Source of the DNA: UBA5078 sp033721235
Lineage (GTDB): Bacteria > Pseudomonadota > Gammaproteobacteria > Pseudomonadales > Pseudohongiellaceae
Length of the DNA stretch: 64,000 bases
Direction of reading: 5' to 3'
Assembly (NCBI GenBank): GCA_033721235.1
Contig: JAWWAY010000016.1
Span: 9,500 to 73,499 of the forward strand
In this document: positions 18,028 through 25,554 of the stretch, piece after piece
How positions within the stretch are numbered: the stretch's first letter is position 1
How the letters are laid out: every line of letters begins with the position of its first letter
The notes under the pieces: generated by a model
Told to the model about the DNA's origin: nothing
What the model saw: only the letters and a program-made list of their open reading frames with translations
Databases searched by the model: none
Program-made: the position numbers and the translations under genes

Positions 18028-18385
18028 GGGGGCGCTTTGGATTCGACGCCGGTATCAAAACCTAAGGTGCATGTCGAGAGGGTATAGACTCTCGTAAATC
18101 AATCTATGCAACTTATATAGTTGCCAACGACGATAACTACGCTCTAGCAGCTTAGGCTGTTAGCGGTCACCCCGGGATGCCTGTAAACCGGTGTTTTTGT
18201 GACTGTCATATAGAACAGGATCGCCAGCCTAGCGCGCCCAGCGCGAAGCAGCTAAAAGTACTGGGCTCGCCCGAACCGCCCTGCCCGTCGGGCCGGCGAG
18301 GGTTAACTTAATAGACGAAGCTAAGCATGTAGATCCAAAGGCAGCGGACTGACGGACGGGGGTTCAAATCCCCCCGCCTCCACCA
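18028..18385 (+). ncRNA. ssrA: Transfer-messenger RNA (tmRNA)
   Basis: The 5' end GGGGGCG pairs with CGCCUCC at 18376-18382 to make a 7-bp acceptor stem (one G-U), followed by A and an encoded CCA at 18383-18385. The 3' arm carries the T-loop sequence GGTTCAAATCC. The 5' part has the tRNA-like CTTTGGATTCGACGCC. A tag-coding segment (18123-18155) lies where expected. tmRNA with SmpB frees stalled ribosomes and tags the incomplete peptide for proteolysis. A strong terminator follows. The 3' end is a common integration site for mobile elements, but no integrase and no second copy of the end were found. Confidence 0.97.
18123..18155 (+). other. tmRNA proteolysis-tag reading frame
   Basis: The codons read ANDDNYALAA and then TAG, with GCC as the resume codon after ATAGTT. 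The ending ALAA is the ClpXP/ClpAP recognition end. The second acidic pair is DD, where E. coli has DE. Confidence 0.93.
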
Positions 18386-18387
18386 AA

Positions 18388-18425
18388 CAAAAAGGCCTAT
18401 CACCGAACGGTGATAGGCCTTTTTA
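18388..18425 (+). terminator. Terminator of ssrA
   Basis: A long perfect stem (AAAAGGCCTATCACCG at 18390-18405, paired with 18408-18423) around an AA centre, ending in a T run, lies directly behind the CCA of tmRNA. Confidence 0.93.
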
Positions 18426-18430
18426 TTTGG

Positions 18431-18547
18431 CCGAAATCGGAAGATTTCGGACTTGCACAGTCGGGGTGAGCGCCGCGCAACAAGCGCGGCGTGAATGCCG
18501 GAAATGCGCAAGCATTATCCGGCGCAAATCAGGCGTCGGCAGACGCC
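18431..18547. repeat. Cluster of four consecutive hairpins downstream of ssrA
   Basis: Four separate inverted repeats stand in a row: 18431-18450 (8-bp stem, GGAA loop), 18471-18491 (8-bp stem, AACAA loop), 18497-18523 (11-bp stem with one bulged A, GCAA loop) and 18532-18547 (6-bp stem, GGCA loop). The stretch is non-coding and lies between the ssrA terminator and the stop of the PIN gene. It could be a structured RNA, a palindromic repeat element or a recombination site. I do not recognise it. Confidence 0.7.
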
Positions 18548-18566
18548 CCGATTCGGCACTCAACTC

Positions 18567-19133
18567 CTAAAGAAATTCCACAAACTCCCTAAGCCTAGAC
18601 ACCGTCTGCGGCAACTGCTGTTTCTGCAGCACGCTCAAAAACTCATCAACCGCTATAGTAGGATTCTTCAACGCTAACCGTTGCTGTCTCAGAGCCTTGC
18701 AGCAAGCCGCCGGTGCCATGTCTAGTTGGTAGTAAATAAAATCGTCTGGATGCAAAACATCAATGCCAAACGATACAAGAATATCCTCAGGAAAATCCCT
18801 CAGATTCATTGTGACTATGGCATCGGCACCACAACGTATTGCGGCGGCTAATACGTGACGGTCGTTCGGGTCTGGCAGCTCTAGCGTATCAATAAGCGCT
18901 TCATAGCCTTCCACTTTGGCATCACGTGCATGAGCATCCATCAAGTCTCGAGTTCGTTCCAAACGCTCACGCGTCCACTTGCCTGTTTTCAAAAGTGCTT
19001 CAATCCACTCCTCGTGGATGCGGTCTGTCCAATGCGCCTTGAACAGATCGCTTAATGCCAAGCGCATCAAGAGATCCCGCAGTGGCGCGGGATACAGCAC
19101 ACAAGCATCGTAAACCACCGTAAACTTACTCAT
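18567..19133 (-). CDS. PIN-domain protein (VapC-like toxin)
   Basis: 188 residues. The N-terminal VVYDACVLYPAPLRDLLMRLA holds the first PIN aspartate, E-rich helices follow (IHEEWIEALLKTGK), and LPDPNDRHVLAAAIRCGADAIVTMNLRDFP carries the later acidic residues of the Mg2+-dependent ribonuclease site. PIN toxins cut tRNA, rRNA or mRNA. It is the second gene of a pair: an HTH-type protein gene ends 12 bases upstream on the same strand. That order, regulator first and PIN second, is usual for toxin-antitoxin operons. At 188 residues it is longer than typical VapC (about 130) and has an extra C-terminal helical part. Confidence 0.82.
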   Translation of the reverse strand: MSKFTVVYDACVLYPAPLRDLLMRLALSDLFKAHWTDRIHEEWIEALLKTGKWTRERLERTRDLMDAHARDAKVEGYEALIDTLELPDPNDRHVLAAAIRCGADAIVTMNLRDFPEDILVSFGIDVLHPDDFIYYQLDMAPAACCKALRQQRLALKNPTIAVDEFLSVLQKQQLPQTVSRLREFVEFL

Positions 19134-19145
19134 CGCGACTCATCG

Positions 19146-19601
19146 TCAATGCCCTGCGTATTCATCCTGTGACATTTCGGCTAGCTCATCCAACGCGCTT
19201 GTGCGTAGCTTGTCCGTTTTATCTTTGTATGCCAGTACATCTGTAAAGGCCACTCTGCGATGCGCCCCTACCTTACGAAACGGAATCTCTTTCTTCTCTA
19301 GCAGGCCCACCAAAAACGGGCGGCTCACATTTAATAAGTTGGCAGCTTCTTGAGTGCTAATCTCCTGATGATAGGGAATTAAACTAAAAGCATTACCTTT
19401 CGCTATCTCCGAAAGAACCTCCAAGAGAATTTGCAGAACGTGCCCCGGCAATACGAGATCATCGGATTCTCCGCCACTACCCTTCAAAGAAAGCTGCACC
19501 CTGTCCACGTCTGCATACTTGGACAAAGTACGACTCGAAGCCTTCGCCTGCTCCATCTCTAACCGATTAGGCAAATGTACAATCTTTTGCGCCGCCATCA
19601 T
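19146..19601 (-). CDS. Helix-turn-helix (excisionase-type) protein, likely antitoxin of the PIN gene
   Basis: 151 residues from the ATG at 19601. GAGGGGAG is just upstream and the next ATG (19598) is equally placed; the earlier ATG at 19613 overlaps that ribosome site. The C-terminal half has ISTQEAANLLNVSRPFLVGLLEKKEIPFRKVGAHRRVAFTDVLAYKD, an excisionase/MerR-like DNA-binding helix pair. It probably binds its own promoter and neutralises the PIN protein. Two 14-bp direct repeats and one palindrome in the upstream gap are candidate operators. As no phage or integrase gene is nearby, an actual excisionase role is unlikely. Confidence 0.8.
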   Translation of the reverse strand: MMAAQKIVHLPNRLEMEQAKASSRTLSKYADVDRVQLSLKGSGGESDDLVLPGHVLQILLEVLSEIAKGNAFSLIPYHQEISTQEAANLLNVSRPFLVGLLEKKEIPFRKVGAHRRVAFTDVLAYKDKTDKLRTSALDELAEMSQDEYAGH

Positions 19602-19674
19602 TGCTCCCCTCATCTAATATTAGTATCCGCCCAGAAAGACGCACTCTATTTTTAAATAAAACTCTACCACATTC

Positions 19675-19706
19675 GAAATAAACGAAACAACAGAAATAAA
19701 CGAAAC
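19675..19706. repeat. Two 14-bp direct repeats upstream of the HTH-PIN pair
   Basis: GAAATAAACGAAAC occurs at 19675-19688 and again at 19693-19706, an 18-base period. They lie about 75-105 bases upstream of the HTH gene start and are candidate binding sites for its product. Confidence 0.6.
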
Positions 19707-19785
19707 CACCACAATAGGCAGCAACGCACGAAAATGACTTAACTAGCCCCTCAATCACGCAAAATCAGCATTGAAGAGCAAGCAC

Positions 19786-19806
19786 ATACACACAATGTGT
19801 GCGTAT
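19786..19806. promoter_or_regulatory. Palindromic operator candidate upstream of hsdR
   Basis: A 21-base interrupted palindrome centred on 19796 matches at 8 of 10 pairs, with core CACAC-N3-GTGTG. It lies about 100 bases before the hsdR ATG in the divergent gap with the HTH gene, so a regulator could act on either side. Confidence 0.45.
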
Positions 19807-19902
19807 CTCCCACAAAAGTGGCAATATGACGTTCTTTCTATGGATAGACCCTAAGCGCTGATGCAAATTGGACTTTTAACTGTTTAGCGAATTTTTGATC
19901 TT

Positions 19903-22692
19903 ATGACACCACCCACGGACAAACTCGAAGCTCAAACCCGCGAAGAGATCGACGCCAAGCTCGTTGCCGCCGGCTGGGTCGTTCAAGACAAGAAGCGCAT
20001 CAACCTGCACGAATCACTAGGCGTTGCCGTCCGCGAATTCGATACAGACACAGGGCCTGCTGACTACATGCTATTCATCGCAGGCAAGGCCTGCGGCATT
20101 ATCGAAGCCAAGCGTGAAGGTGCAAGCCTCGGTCACGTAGCAGATCAATCCAGTCGCTATGCGACCTCCAACACTAAACATATCCAGCGCTGGGCAGCCA
20201 ACGATCTACCGCTGCCCTTCCTGTTTGAAGCCACCAACCATGTCATTAGGTTTCGTGACGAACGCGACCCAGCCCCACGCTCGCGCAACGTCTTCCACTT
20301 TCATCGCCCAGAGACCTTAAAAGACTGGCTAGAGCAAGACGACACCTTCCGTGCTCGCCTACAGCATCTGCCCGAACTCAACACCAAGGGCCTGCGTGAT
20401 TGCCAGATAGACGCCGTTACCGGTATAGAAGCCTCTCTCAAGCAAGGCAAGCAACGCGCCCTATTACAAATGGCCACCGGTGCCGGTAAAACCTTTACCG
20501 CCTGCACCGAAGTCTATCGCTTGGCTAAATTTGCCAAAGCCAAGCGCGTGTTGTTTCTGGTCGACAGAGGCAACTTGGGCAGACAAGCCCATAAAGAATT
20601 CCAGCAATACACAACGCCCGACGATGGCCGTAAGTTCACCGAGCTATATAACGCCCACATTCTCGGCGCTGCCGGCATTGGCGACGAAATGAAAGTCACC
20701 ATATCCACCATACAGCGCATGTACTCACAGCTATGCGGCAAAGAAATGGATGATGAGATAGAGGAGCACTCCACCTTCGAGATGGGCGCCAGCAGCTTCG
20801 CCGCGCAGGAGGTGGTGTACAACCCCCACATTCCCATCGAGACCTTCGACATCATCATCATCGATGAATGCCACCGCTCCATCTATAACCTGTGGAGCCA
20901 AGTGCTCGACTACTTCGATGCTTTCTTAATCGGCCTGACTGCCACGCCCACTAAAAAAACCATCGGCTATTTTCATCAAAACGTAGTGTCGGAATACACC
21001 CATGAAGATGCCGTCATCGACCGCGTCAACGTAGGCTATGACATCTACCGCATCAAAACCGAGAAGTCCGAGCAAGGCGGCTTAATGGAAGCCGGCACCA
21101 ATATCGAAGTGCGCGACCGCCTCACCAAACAGAAACGTTGGGAGCTACTAGACGAAGACGAACAATATCAAAAGACCCAGCTAGACCGCAGCGTCATCGC
21201 CCCCAACCAAATACGCACCGTCATTCAAACCTTTAAAGATCGCTGCTTGCCCGAATGCTTCCCAGGTCGCAGCTGGGTACCCAAGACCTTGTTCTTCGCT
21301 AAAGACGACGACCACGCCGACCGCATTGTCGATGTAATAAGAGAAGCATTCGGCGAAGGCAACGACTTCTGCAAGAAGGTCACCTACCGTGTTGGTAAGA
21401 AAGGCGCAGAAGACACCATCGCCGAATTCCGCACTAGCCCACGGCTACGAATAGCCGTCACCGTAGACATGATAGCCACCGGCACTGACATCAAACCGCT
21501 GGAATGCCTAGTGTTTATGCGCGATGTTCGCAGCCAAGCCTATTACGAACAAATGAAAGGCCGAGGCACACGCGTAATAGGTGACGATGTACTGAAAAAA
21601 GTCACGCCCGACGCCCCTACCAAAACACGCTTCGTATTAGTCGATGCCGTGGGCGTAACCGAAACCGACAAAACCGAAACCAAGAGTCTTGAGAGCAAGC
21701 CCTCTGTCAGCACCGAAAAACTCATGCAGCAAATCGCCATGGGTGACAGAAACCCAGAGAGCCTGCAAACTCTTGGTAACCGCCTAATCCGCTTAGACAT
21801 GAAACTCACCGACGGCCAGCGCAAGCACATCAACAAAGAATTACATGCCGTGCTAGAACAAATGGGCGAGCCAACCGAACAGGCCAACCTAAGCCTTGTA
21901 GCCGCCCAGCTAGTACACGCAGGCAACCCCGACTTTCTGGCAGAAAAACTCAAAGAAAAATACGGCAGCGATGAAGTCAGCGACGAGCAGCGCAAAACCG
22001 TGTATGACAACTTGGCCGAAGCCGCTATCAAACCCTTTCACAACCCAGACCTACGCGAACTATTAGAAACCCTGCGCCGCGACACCGATCAGCTGATAGA
22101 CGACAGTGCAGACGAACTACTAGAAGTTGGTTACGATGCCGAAAAAGCCCAAGGCCTAGTCAAACGCTACCAGCAGTTTATTGCAGACCACAAAGACGAA
22201 CTCGATGCTATTCAGCTAATATACACCAAGCCCTACGCCCAGCGTCATCTTAGCTACCAACAAATAGAAGCACTGGCAGAAGAAATCAAACAACCGCCCT
22301 ACAATATCGCCCCGCTAGAAGTATGGAAGGCCTACGAACAACTGGAAAAAGCCAAAGTAAAAGGCGTGCCCGCCAAAGAGCTGCTCACCAATATCGTCAG
22401 CCTCATTCGCTTCTCAACAGGTCTAAGCGATGTACTGGAGCCATTCCCTGAGTTGGTCAATCTTCGTTTCGAGGCTTGGTTACAACAACAAGGCGCAGAC
22501 TTTAACGCAGAACAACAACAGTGGTTACAACGCATAAAAGACCAAATCGCCAATAACGCCGAATTTGAGATGGATGATTTTGAGTTAATACCCGAATGCA
22601 AAAGCAAAGGCGGCTTATTAAAAGCGAAAGCTTTGTTTGGTGAAGAGTTAGGCACGATAGTGCGCGAATTAAATGGCTACCTTATCGCCTAG
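19903..22692 (+). CDS. hsdR: Type I restriction endonuclease subunit R (HsdR)
   Basis: 929 residues. The N-terminal nuclease part has D54 and E68-A-K70 (IIEAKREG), the PD-(D/E)xK site. Then come a superfamily 2 helicase with Walker A ATGAGKT (about 190-197), DECH at 321-324, GLTATPTK and a C-terminal motif VI region (GRGTRVIG). The last third resembles the EcoEI R C-terminal domain. It translocates DNA from unmethylated sites and cuts at a distance, needing HsdM2-HsdS. It is first of the operon hsdR-hsdS-(retron)-hsdM, with 33 bases to hsdS. Base composition is close to that of the surrounding core genes. Confidence 0.96.
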   Translation: MTPPTDKLEAQTREEIDAKLVAAGWVVQDKKRINLHESLGVAVREFDTDTGPADYMLFIAGKACGIIEAKREGASLGHVADQSSRYATSNTKHIQRWAANDLPLPFLFEATNHVIRFRDERDPAPRSRNVFHFHRPETLKDWLEQDDTFRARLQHLPELNTKGLRDCQIDAVTGIEASLKQGKQRALLQMATGAGKTFTACTEVYRLAKFAKAKRVLFLVDRGNLGRQAHKEFQQYTTPDDGRKFTELYNAHILGAAGIGDEMKVTISTIQRMYSQLCGKEMDDEIEEHSTFEMGASSFAAQEVVYNPHIPIETFDIIIIDECHRSIYNLWSQVLDYFDAFLIGLTATPTKKTIGYFHQNVVSEYTHEDAVIDRVNVGYDIYRIKTEKSEQGGLMEAGTNIEVRDRLTKQKRWELLDEDEQYQKTQLDRSVIAPNQIRTVIQTFKDRCLPECFPGRSWVPKTLFFAKDDDHADRIVDVIREAFGEGNDFCKKVTYRVGKKGAEDTIAEFRTSPRLRIAVTVDMIATGTDIKPLECLVFMRDVRSQAYYEQMKGRGTRVIGDDVLKKVTPDAPTKTRFVLVDAVGVTETDKTETKSLESKPSVSTEKLMQQIAMGDRNPESLQTLGNRLIRLDMKLTDGQRKHINKELHAVLEQMGEPTEQANLSLVAAQLVHAGNPDFLAEKLKEKYGSDEVSDEQRKTVYDNLAEAAIKPFHNPDLRELLETLRRDTDQLIDDSADELLEVGYDAEKAQGLVKRYQQFIADHKDELDAIQLIYTKPYAQRHLSYQQIEALAEEIKQPPYNIAPLEVWKAYEQLEKAKVKGVPAKELLTNIVSLIRFSTGLSDVLEPFPELVNLRFEAWLQQQGADFNAEQQQWLQRIKDQIANNAEFEMDDFELIPECKSKGGLLKAKALFGEELGTIVRELNGYLIA

Positions 22693-22725
22693 GCGATAAG
22701 GATAAAAAGGTAAAAAGTAAATCGC

Positions 22726-24147
22726 ATGAGTAATGTAGGAAATACCCTTCCTAGTAATTGGACTCTCTGCAAGCTTGGTGACGTGATGAAATTACGTAAC
22801 GGCTATGCATTCAAGAGCAAAGATTATTCAGGTGAGGGCGTCCCACTGGTACGCATATCAGATATCAAAAACAATGTCGTAAATATTGAAAATGCGGCTA
22901 AGATTCCGGTGGAGTTGGTTCACGATGGTTACTTGATAGAAGATGGCGACCTTCTTATCGCCATGTCTGGTGCAACGACGGGTAAAACCGGAGTTTATAA
23001 AGGCATAGAAAAAGTACTCCAAAATCAACGAGTCGGTAATTTTAAAATCATTGATGAAAATGTAGTTTCTAAGGGTTATAGAAACTACTACATCATGTCC
23101 CTGCGCAAGGCTATTGAAAAAGCTGCATATGGTGGAGCGCAGCCCAATATAGCGGCTAAAAATATCGATGAGTTTCCATTCCCTCTCGCTCCCCTCGAAC
23201 AACAAAAACGCATCGTCGCCAAAATCGAAGAACTCTTCTCCCATATCGACGCCGGTATAGCCGCGCTCAACAAGGCCAAACAATTACTTAAACAATACCG
23301 CCAATCCGTCCTTAAAGCCGCCGTCACCGGTGAACTCACCAAACAATGGCGTGAAGAAAACAAAGACAAACTAGAGCCCGCAAGCCAACTGCTAGAACGC
23401 ATCCTGAAAGAGCGCCACCAAAAATGGGAAGAGCAGCAGCTAGAGCAATTTAAAGCGAAAGGAAAAGTACCGAAGGATGAGGGGTGGAAGGAAAAATATA
23501 AAGAACCATTTAGCATAAACCCGAAAGAATTAGAAATTGCGGATGGATGGGTGCTGGCTAGCTGGGATCAAATTTCTAACTGGGTTACATATGGTTTTAC
23601 AAAACCTATGCCTCACGTAGATGAAGGAATACCGATTGTAACGGGTAAGAATGTAATTGGTAGTAGAATAAAGTTTGAAAATACTCACAAAACTCCAATA
23701 GATGAGTATAAGTCGTTATCTGAAAAGGACCGCCCTAAAGTCGGCGACTTACTGATTACAAAAGATGGGACAATAGGAAGAGCCGCAGTTGTATCGGAAG
23801 ATATTGAATTTTGTATTAATCAAAGTGTCGCTGTGATCTGGCTCCGATCCTGCCCGATTAATAGGCAATATCTACTTGCTCTTATAGAATCAGATTTTAT
23901 ACAAAAACCAATTATGGCTAAAGCTAGAGGCGTGGCGATACAACATCTTTCAATCACGGATTTTGCAAAGCTGCCTGTACCATTGCCTTCATTGCAAGAG
24001 CAAGAAGAAATAATGCAAGAGTTAGACAAAAAGCTTGAAGTTATTGCTAGATTAGATAGAACATTAGATGAGCAACTGACAAAAGCAGAAAGAGAAAAAC
24101 AGTCAATTTTGGCATCAGCTTTTTCAGGTAGGCTGGGAGCTAACTAA
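22726..24147 (+). CDS. hsdS: Type I restriction-modification specificity subunit S (HsdS)
   Basis: 473 residues with two target recognition domains: one starting LPSNWTLCKLGDVMKLRNGYAF, the other from about residue 275 (DGWVLASWDQISNWVTYGF). Between them is the conserved helical spacer PLEQQKRIVAKIEELFSHIDAGIAALNKAKQLLKQYRQSVLKAAVTGELT, with the matching half-copy at the C-terminus (PLPSLQEQEEIMQELDKKL). It sets the bipartite DNA site for methylation and cutting. The two recognition domains are visibly more AT-rich than the spacer, as expected if specificity domains were exchanged. Its stop overlaps the next start by one base (TAATG). Confidence 0.95.
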   Translation: MSNVGNTLPSNWTLCKLGDVMKLRNGYAFKSKDYSGEGVPLVRISDIKNNVVNIENAAKIPVELVHDGYLIEDGDLLIAMSGATTGKTGVYKGIEKVLQNQRVGNFKIIDENVVSKGYRNYYIMSLRKAIEKAAYGGAQPNIAAKNIDEFPFPLAPLEQQKRIVAKIEELFSHIDAGIAALNKAKQLLKQYRQSVLKAAVTGELTKQWREENKDKLEPASQLLERILKERHQKWEEQQLEQFKAKGKVPKDEGWKEKYKEPFSINPKELEIADGWVLASWDQISNWVTYGFTKPMPHVDEGIPIVTGKNVIGSRIKFENTHKTPIDEYKSLSEKDRPKVGDLLITKDGTIGRAAVVSEDIEFCINQSVAVIWLRSCPINRQYLLALIESDFIQKPIMAKARGVAIQHLSITDFAKLPVPLPSLQEQEEIMQELDKKLEVIARLDRTLDEQLTKAEREKQSILASAFSGRLGAN

Positions 24148-25346
24148 TGGCAATCGAAGATATTCCAGAGGTAAGTGAGTGGTTGTCACAGTTCGATCAA
24201 GAATTACCTGATAAATACCTCGCGACGTACCTTTTGAAAAAGATGAGGTATGTATCGTTTGAGGAGCTGGAAGAATGGGTTCAAACGTCAGTGGAGTCTC
24301 TGGTAAAAGACATTGTTTGCAAAGAAGGAAGAGTGCCAATTGCTATATTTCCTGTTGCTAAGCCTTTTATTAATCAGTTTAACGAGGAGAAGGAGGCGAA
24401 ACCGGCAAATGATAGTGCTGGCAGGATTGCTCATTCTTTGAAAAATCTGGAAAGGCGCTTTCCTCAATATGTTGAGTTAACACCCCGTGATCAGTCGATG
24501 TACGATAGAAAGGTTAAGCATATTATTTTTGTTGATGATTTTGTGGGTACTGGGAATCGTTTTATCAAGTCATGGCGCTCCACTGTTTCGAGACGAATTA
24601 AGTCTTGGTGCTCTCACGGATGGTGCAAAATATGGGTGCTTTCTTTTGCGGGGCATAAATCTGGTTTGAACCATATTGTTAATCAAATAAAACCTATTGA
24701 TAAGTCTAGGTTAAGGATCAATCTAGTTATTGATAAGTCATTTATTCTTAGCGATATCGAGTTGGCAAAACTTTCATATCGTTATGGAGATCGATTGGCT
24801 AAGTCTACAGCGAGATTAGGTTATGGAAAGCTTATTAGTCCGGTAGTGTTTCAGCATGGTTGTCCAAACAATGTGCCAGGTATATTTTGGTCGCCAGGTA
24901 ATCGAGGGAGTAAACGTTGGAAACCATTGTTCCCTGAACGGAGCGTATCTACTGAGTTATATCCACTGTTTAATACCGATGTGACGGCGGAGACCACGGC
25001 TGATGAATTGTGGATGGTTGGGCATCATGAGCTGGCCGTTGAGATTATTGATGAGGTTAGTAAGTATAAGGGCCGTCATCAGCTTATGATGATTCTGGGA
25101 TATTTAGATAAAGGTAAAACCTTCGAAAAAGTTCGAAATGTACTTGTTTTGACTGAATCTGAATTTACTCAGAAGCTGGGAGAATTGACGCAGTATGGTT
25201 TGATTGATGCAGATAATCGTTTAACCAAATTTGGACAGGATATACTGAAGAGAGGTAAAAAGAGTAGGAGGATTACGCGAGATAAAGGCCAGGAATATCC
25301 TAGTTTTTATCCCGCATCGTTTTTGGGGTTCCAACGTGAAGTTTAG
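24147..25346 (+). CDS. Phosphoribosyltransferase-like protein with winged-helix C-terminus, likely retron effector
   Basis: 399 residues, AT-rich and not part of normal hsd operons. IIFVDDFVGTGN (126-137; acidic pair D130-D131) resembles the PRPP-binding loop of type I phosphoribosyltransferases. Residues about 305-375 (MMILGYLDKGKTFEKVRNVL, then an ELTQYGLIDADNRLTKFG stretch) look like a winged helix. It lies directly upstream of a structured RNA and a retron reverse transcriptase. I recall PRTase-like plus winged-helix proteins as accessory genes of one published retron class, so I call it the toxin/effector. Translation is coupled to hsdS by TAATG. The a1 repeat of the RNA lies in its last codons and its TAG stop provides the putative branching G. 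Enzymatic activity is unproven. Confidence 0.75.
   Translation: MAIEDIPEVSEWLSQFDQELPDKYLATYLLKKMRYVSFEELEEWVQTSVESLVKDIVCKEGRVPIAIFPVAKPFINQFNEEKEAKPANDSAGRIAHSLKNLERRFPQYVELTPRDQSMYDRKVKHIIFVDDFVGTGNRFIKSWRSTVSRRIKSWCSHGWCKIWVLSFAGHKSGLNHIVNQIKPIDKSRLRINLVIDKSFILSDIELAKLSYRYGDRLAKSTARLGYGKLISPVVFQHGCPNNVPGIFWSPGNRGSKRWKPLFPERSVSTELYPLFNTDVTAETTADELWMVGHHELAVEIIDEVSKYKGRHQLMMILGYLDKGKTFEKVRNVLVLTESEFTQKLGELTQYGLIDADNRLTKFGQDILKRGKKSRRITRDKGQEYPSFYPASFLGFQREV
25323..25336. repeat. Retron a1 repeat, inside the effector gene
   Basis: TTGGGGTTCCAACG, the exact reverse complement of 25561-25574. It encodes part of the effector's last residues, so its pairing with a2 is constrained by two proteins. 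Confidence 0.88.
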
Positions 25347-25455
25347 CCGTCGATGGATAATATCCATCACCAGCATGCTTTGGGGAGTAAATCTCTCTGA
25401 GGAATGTGGGGCACGGATTCCGTTGCTCATTGTGGTAGCCCTCGCTGGAGTGAAC

Positions 25456-25529
25456 TATGCCTCGCGTTTTAAAGCGCGTGGTCTCCGCTTGGGGCTACAC
25501 CCTGCCTTTGCTTTAAAACGCGAGGCATA
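25456..25529. repeat. Retron msd stem (20-bp perfect inverted repeat)
   Basis: Arms at 25456-25475 and 25510-25529 are perfectly complementary over 20 bases and enclose 34 bases. This would form the long hairpin of the single-stranded msDNA. Confidence 0.9.
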
Positions 25530-25554
25530 CCCTCACTATCGTGAGGTAAAGTAA

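Noticed and set aside
18308..18511. Minus-strand open frame over the tmRNA 3' end (contains WWRRGDLNPRPSV)
   Set aside because: It is the antisense of the tmRNA acceptor and T-arm region plus its terminator; this peptide is a familiar false translation of tRNA-like 3' ends.
19567..19758. Minus-strand open frame upstream of and overlapping the HTH gene
   Set aside because: It is out of frame with the HTH gene, and its Phe/Tyr/Cys-rich part comes only from the 14-bp direct repeats.
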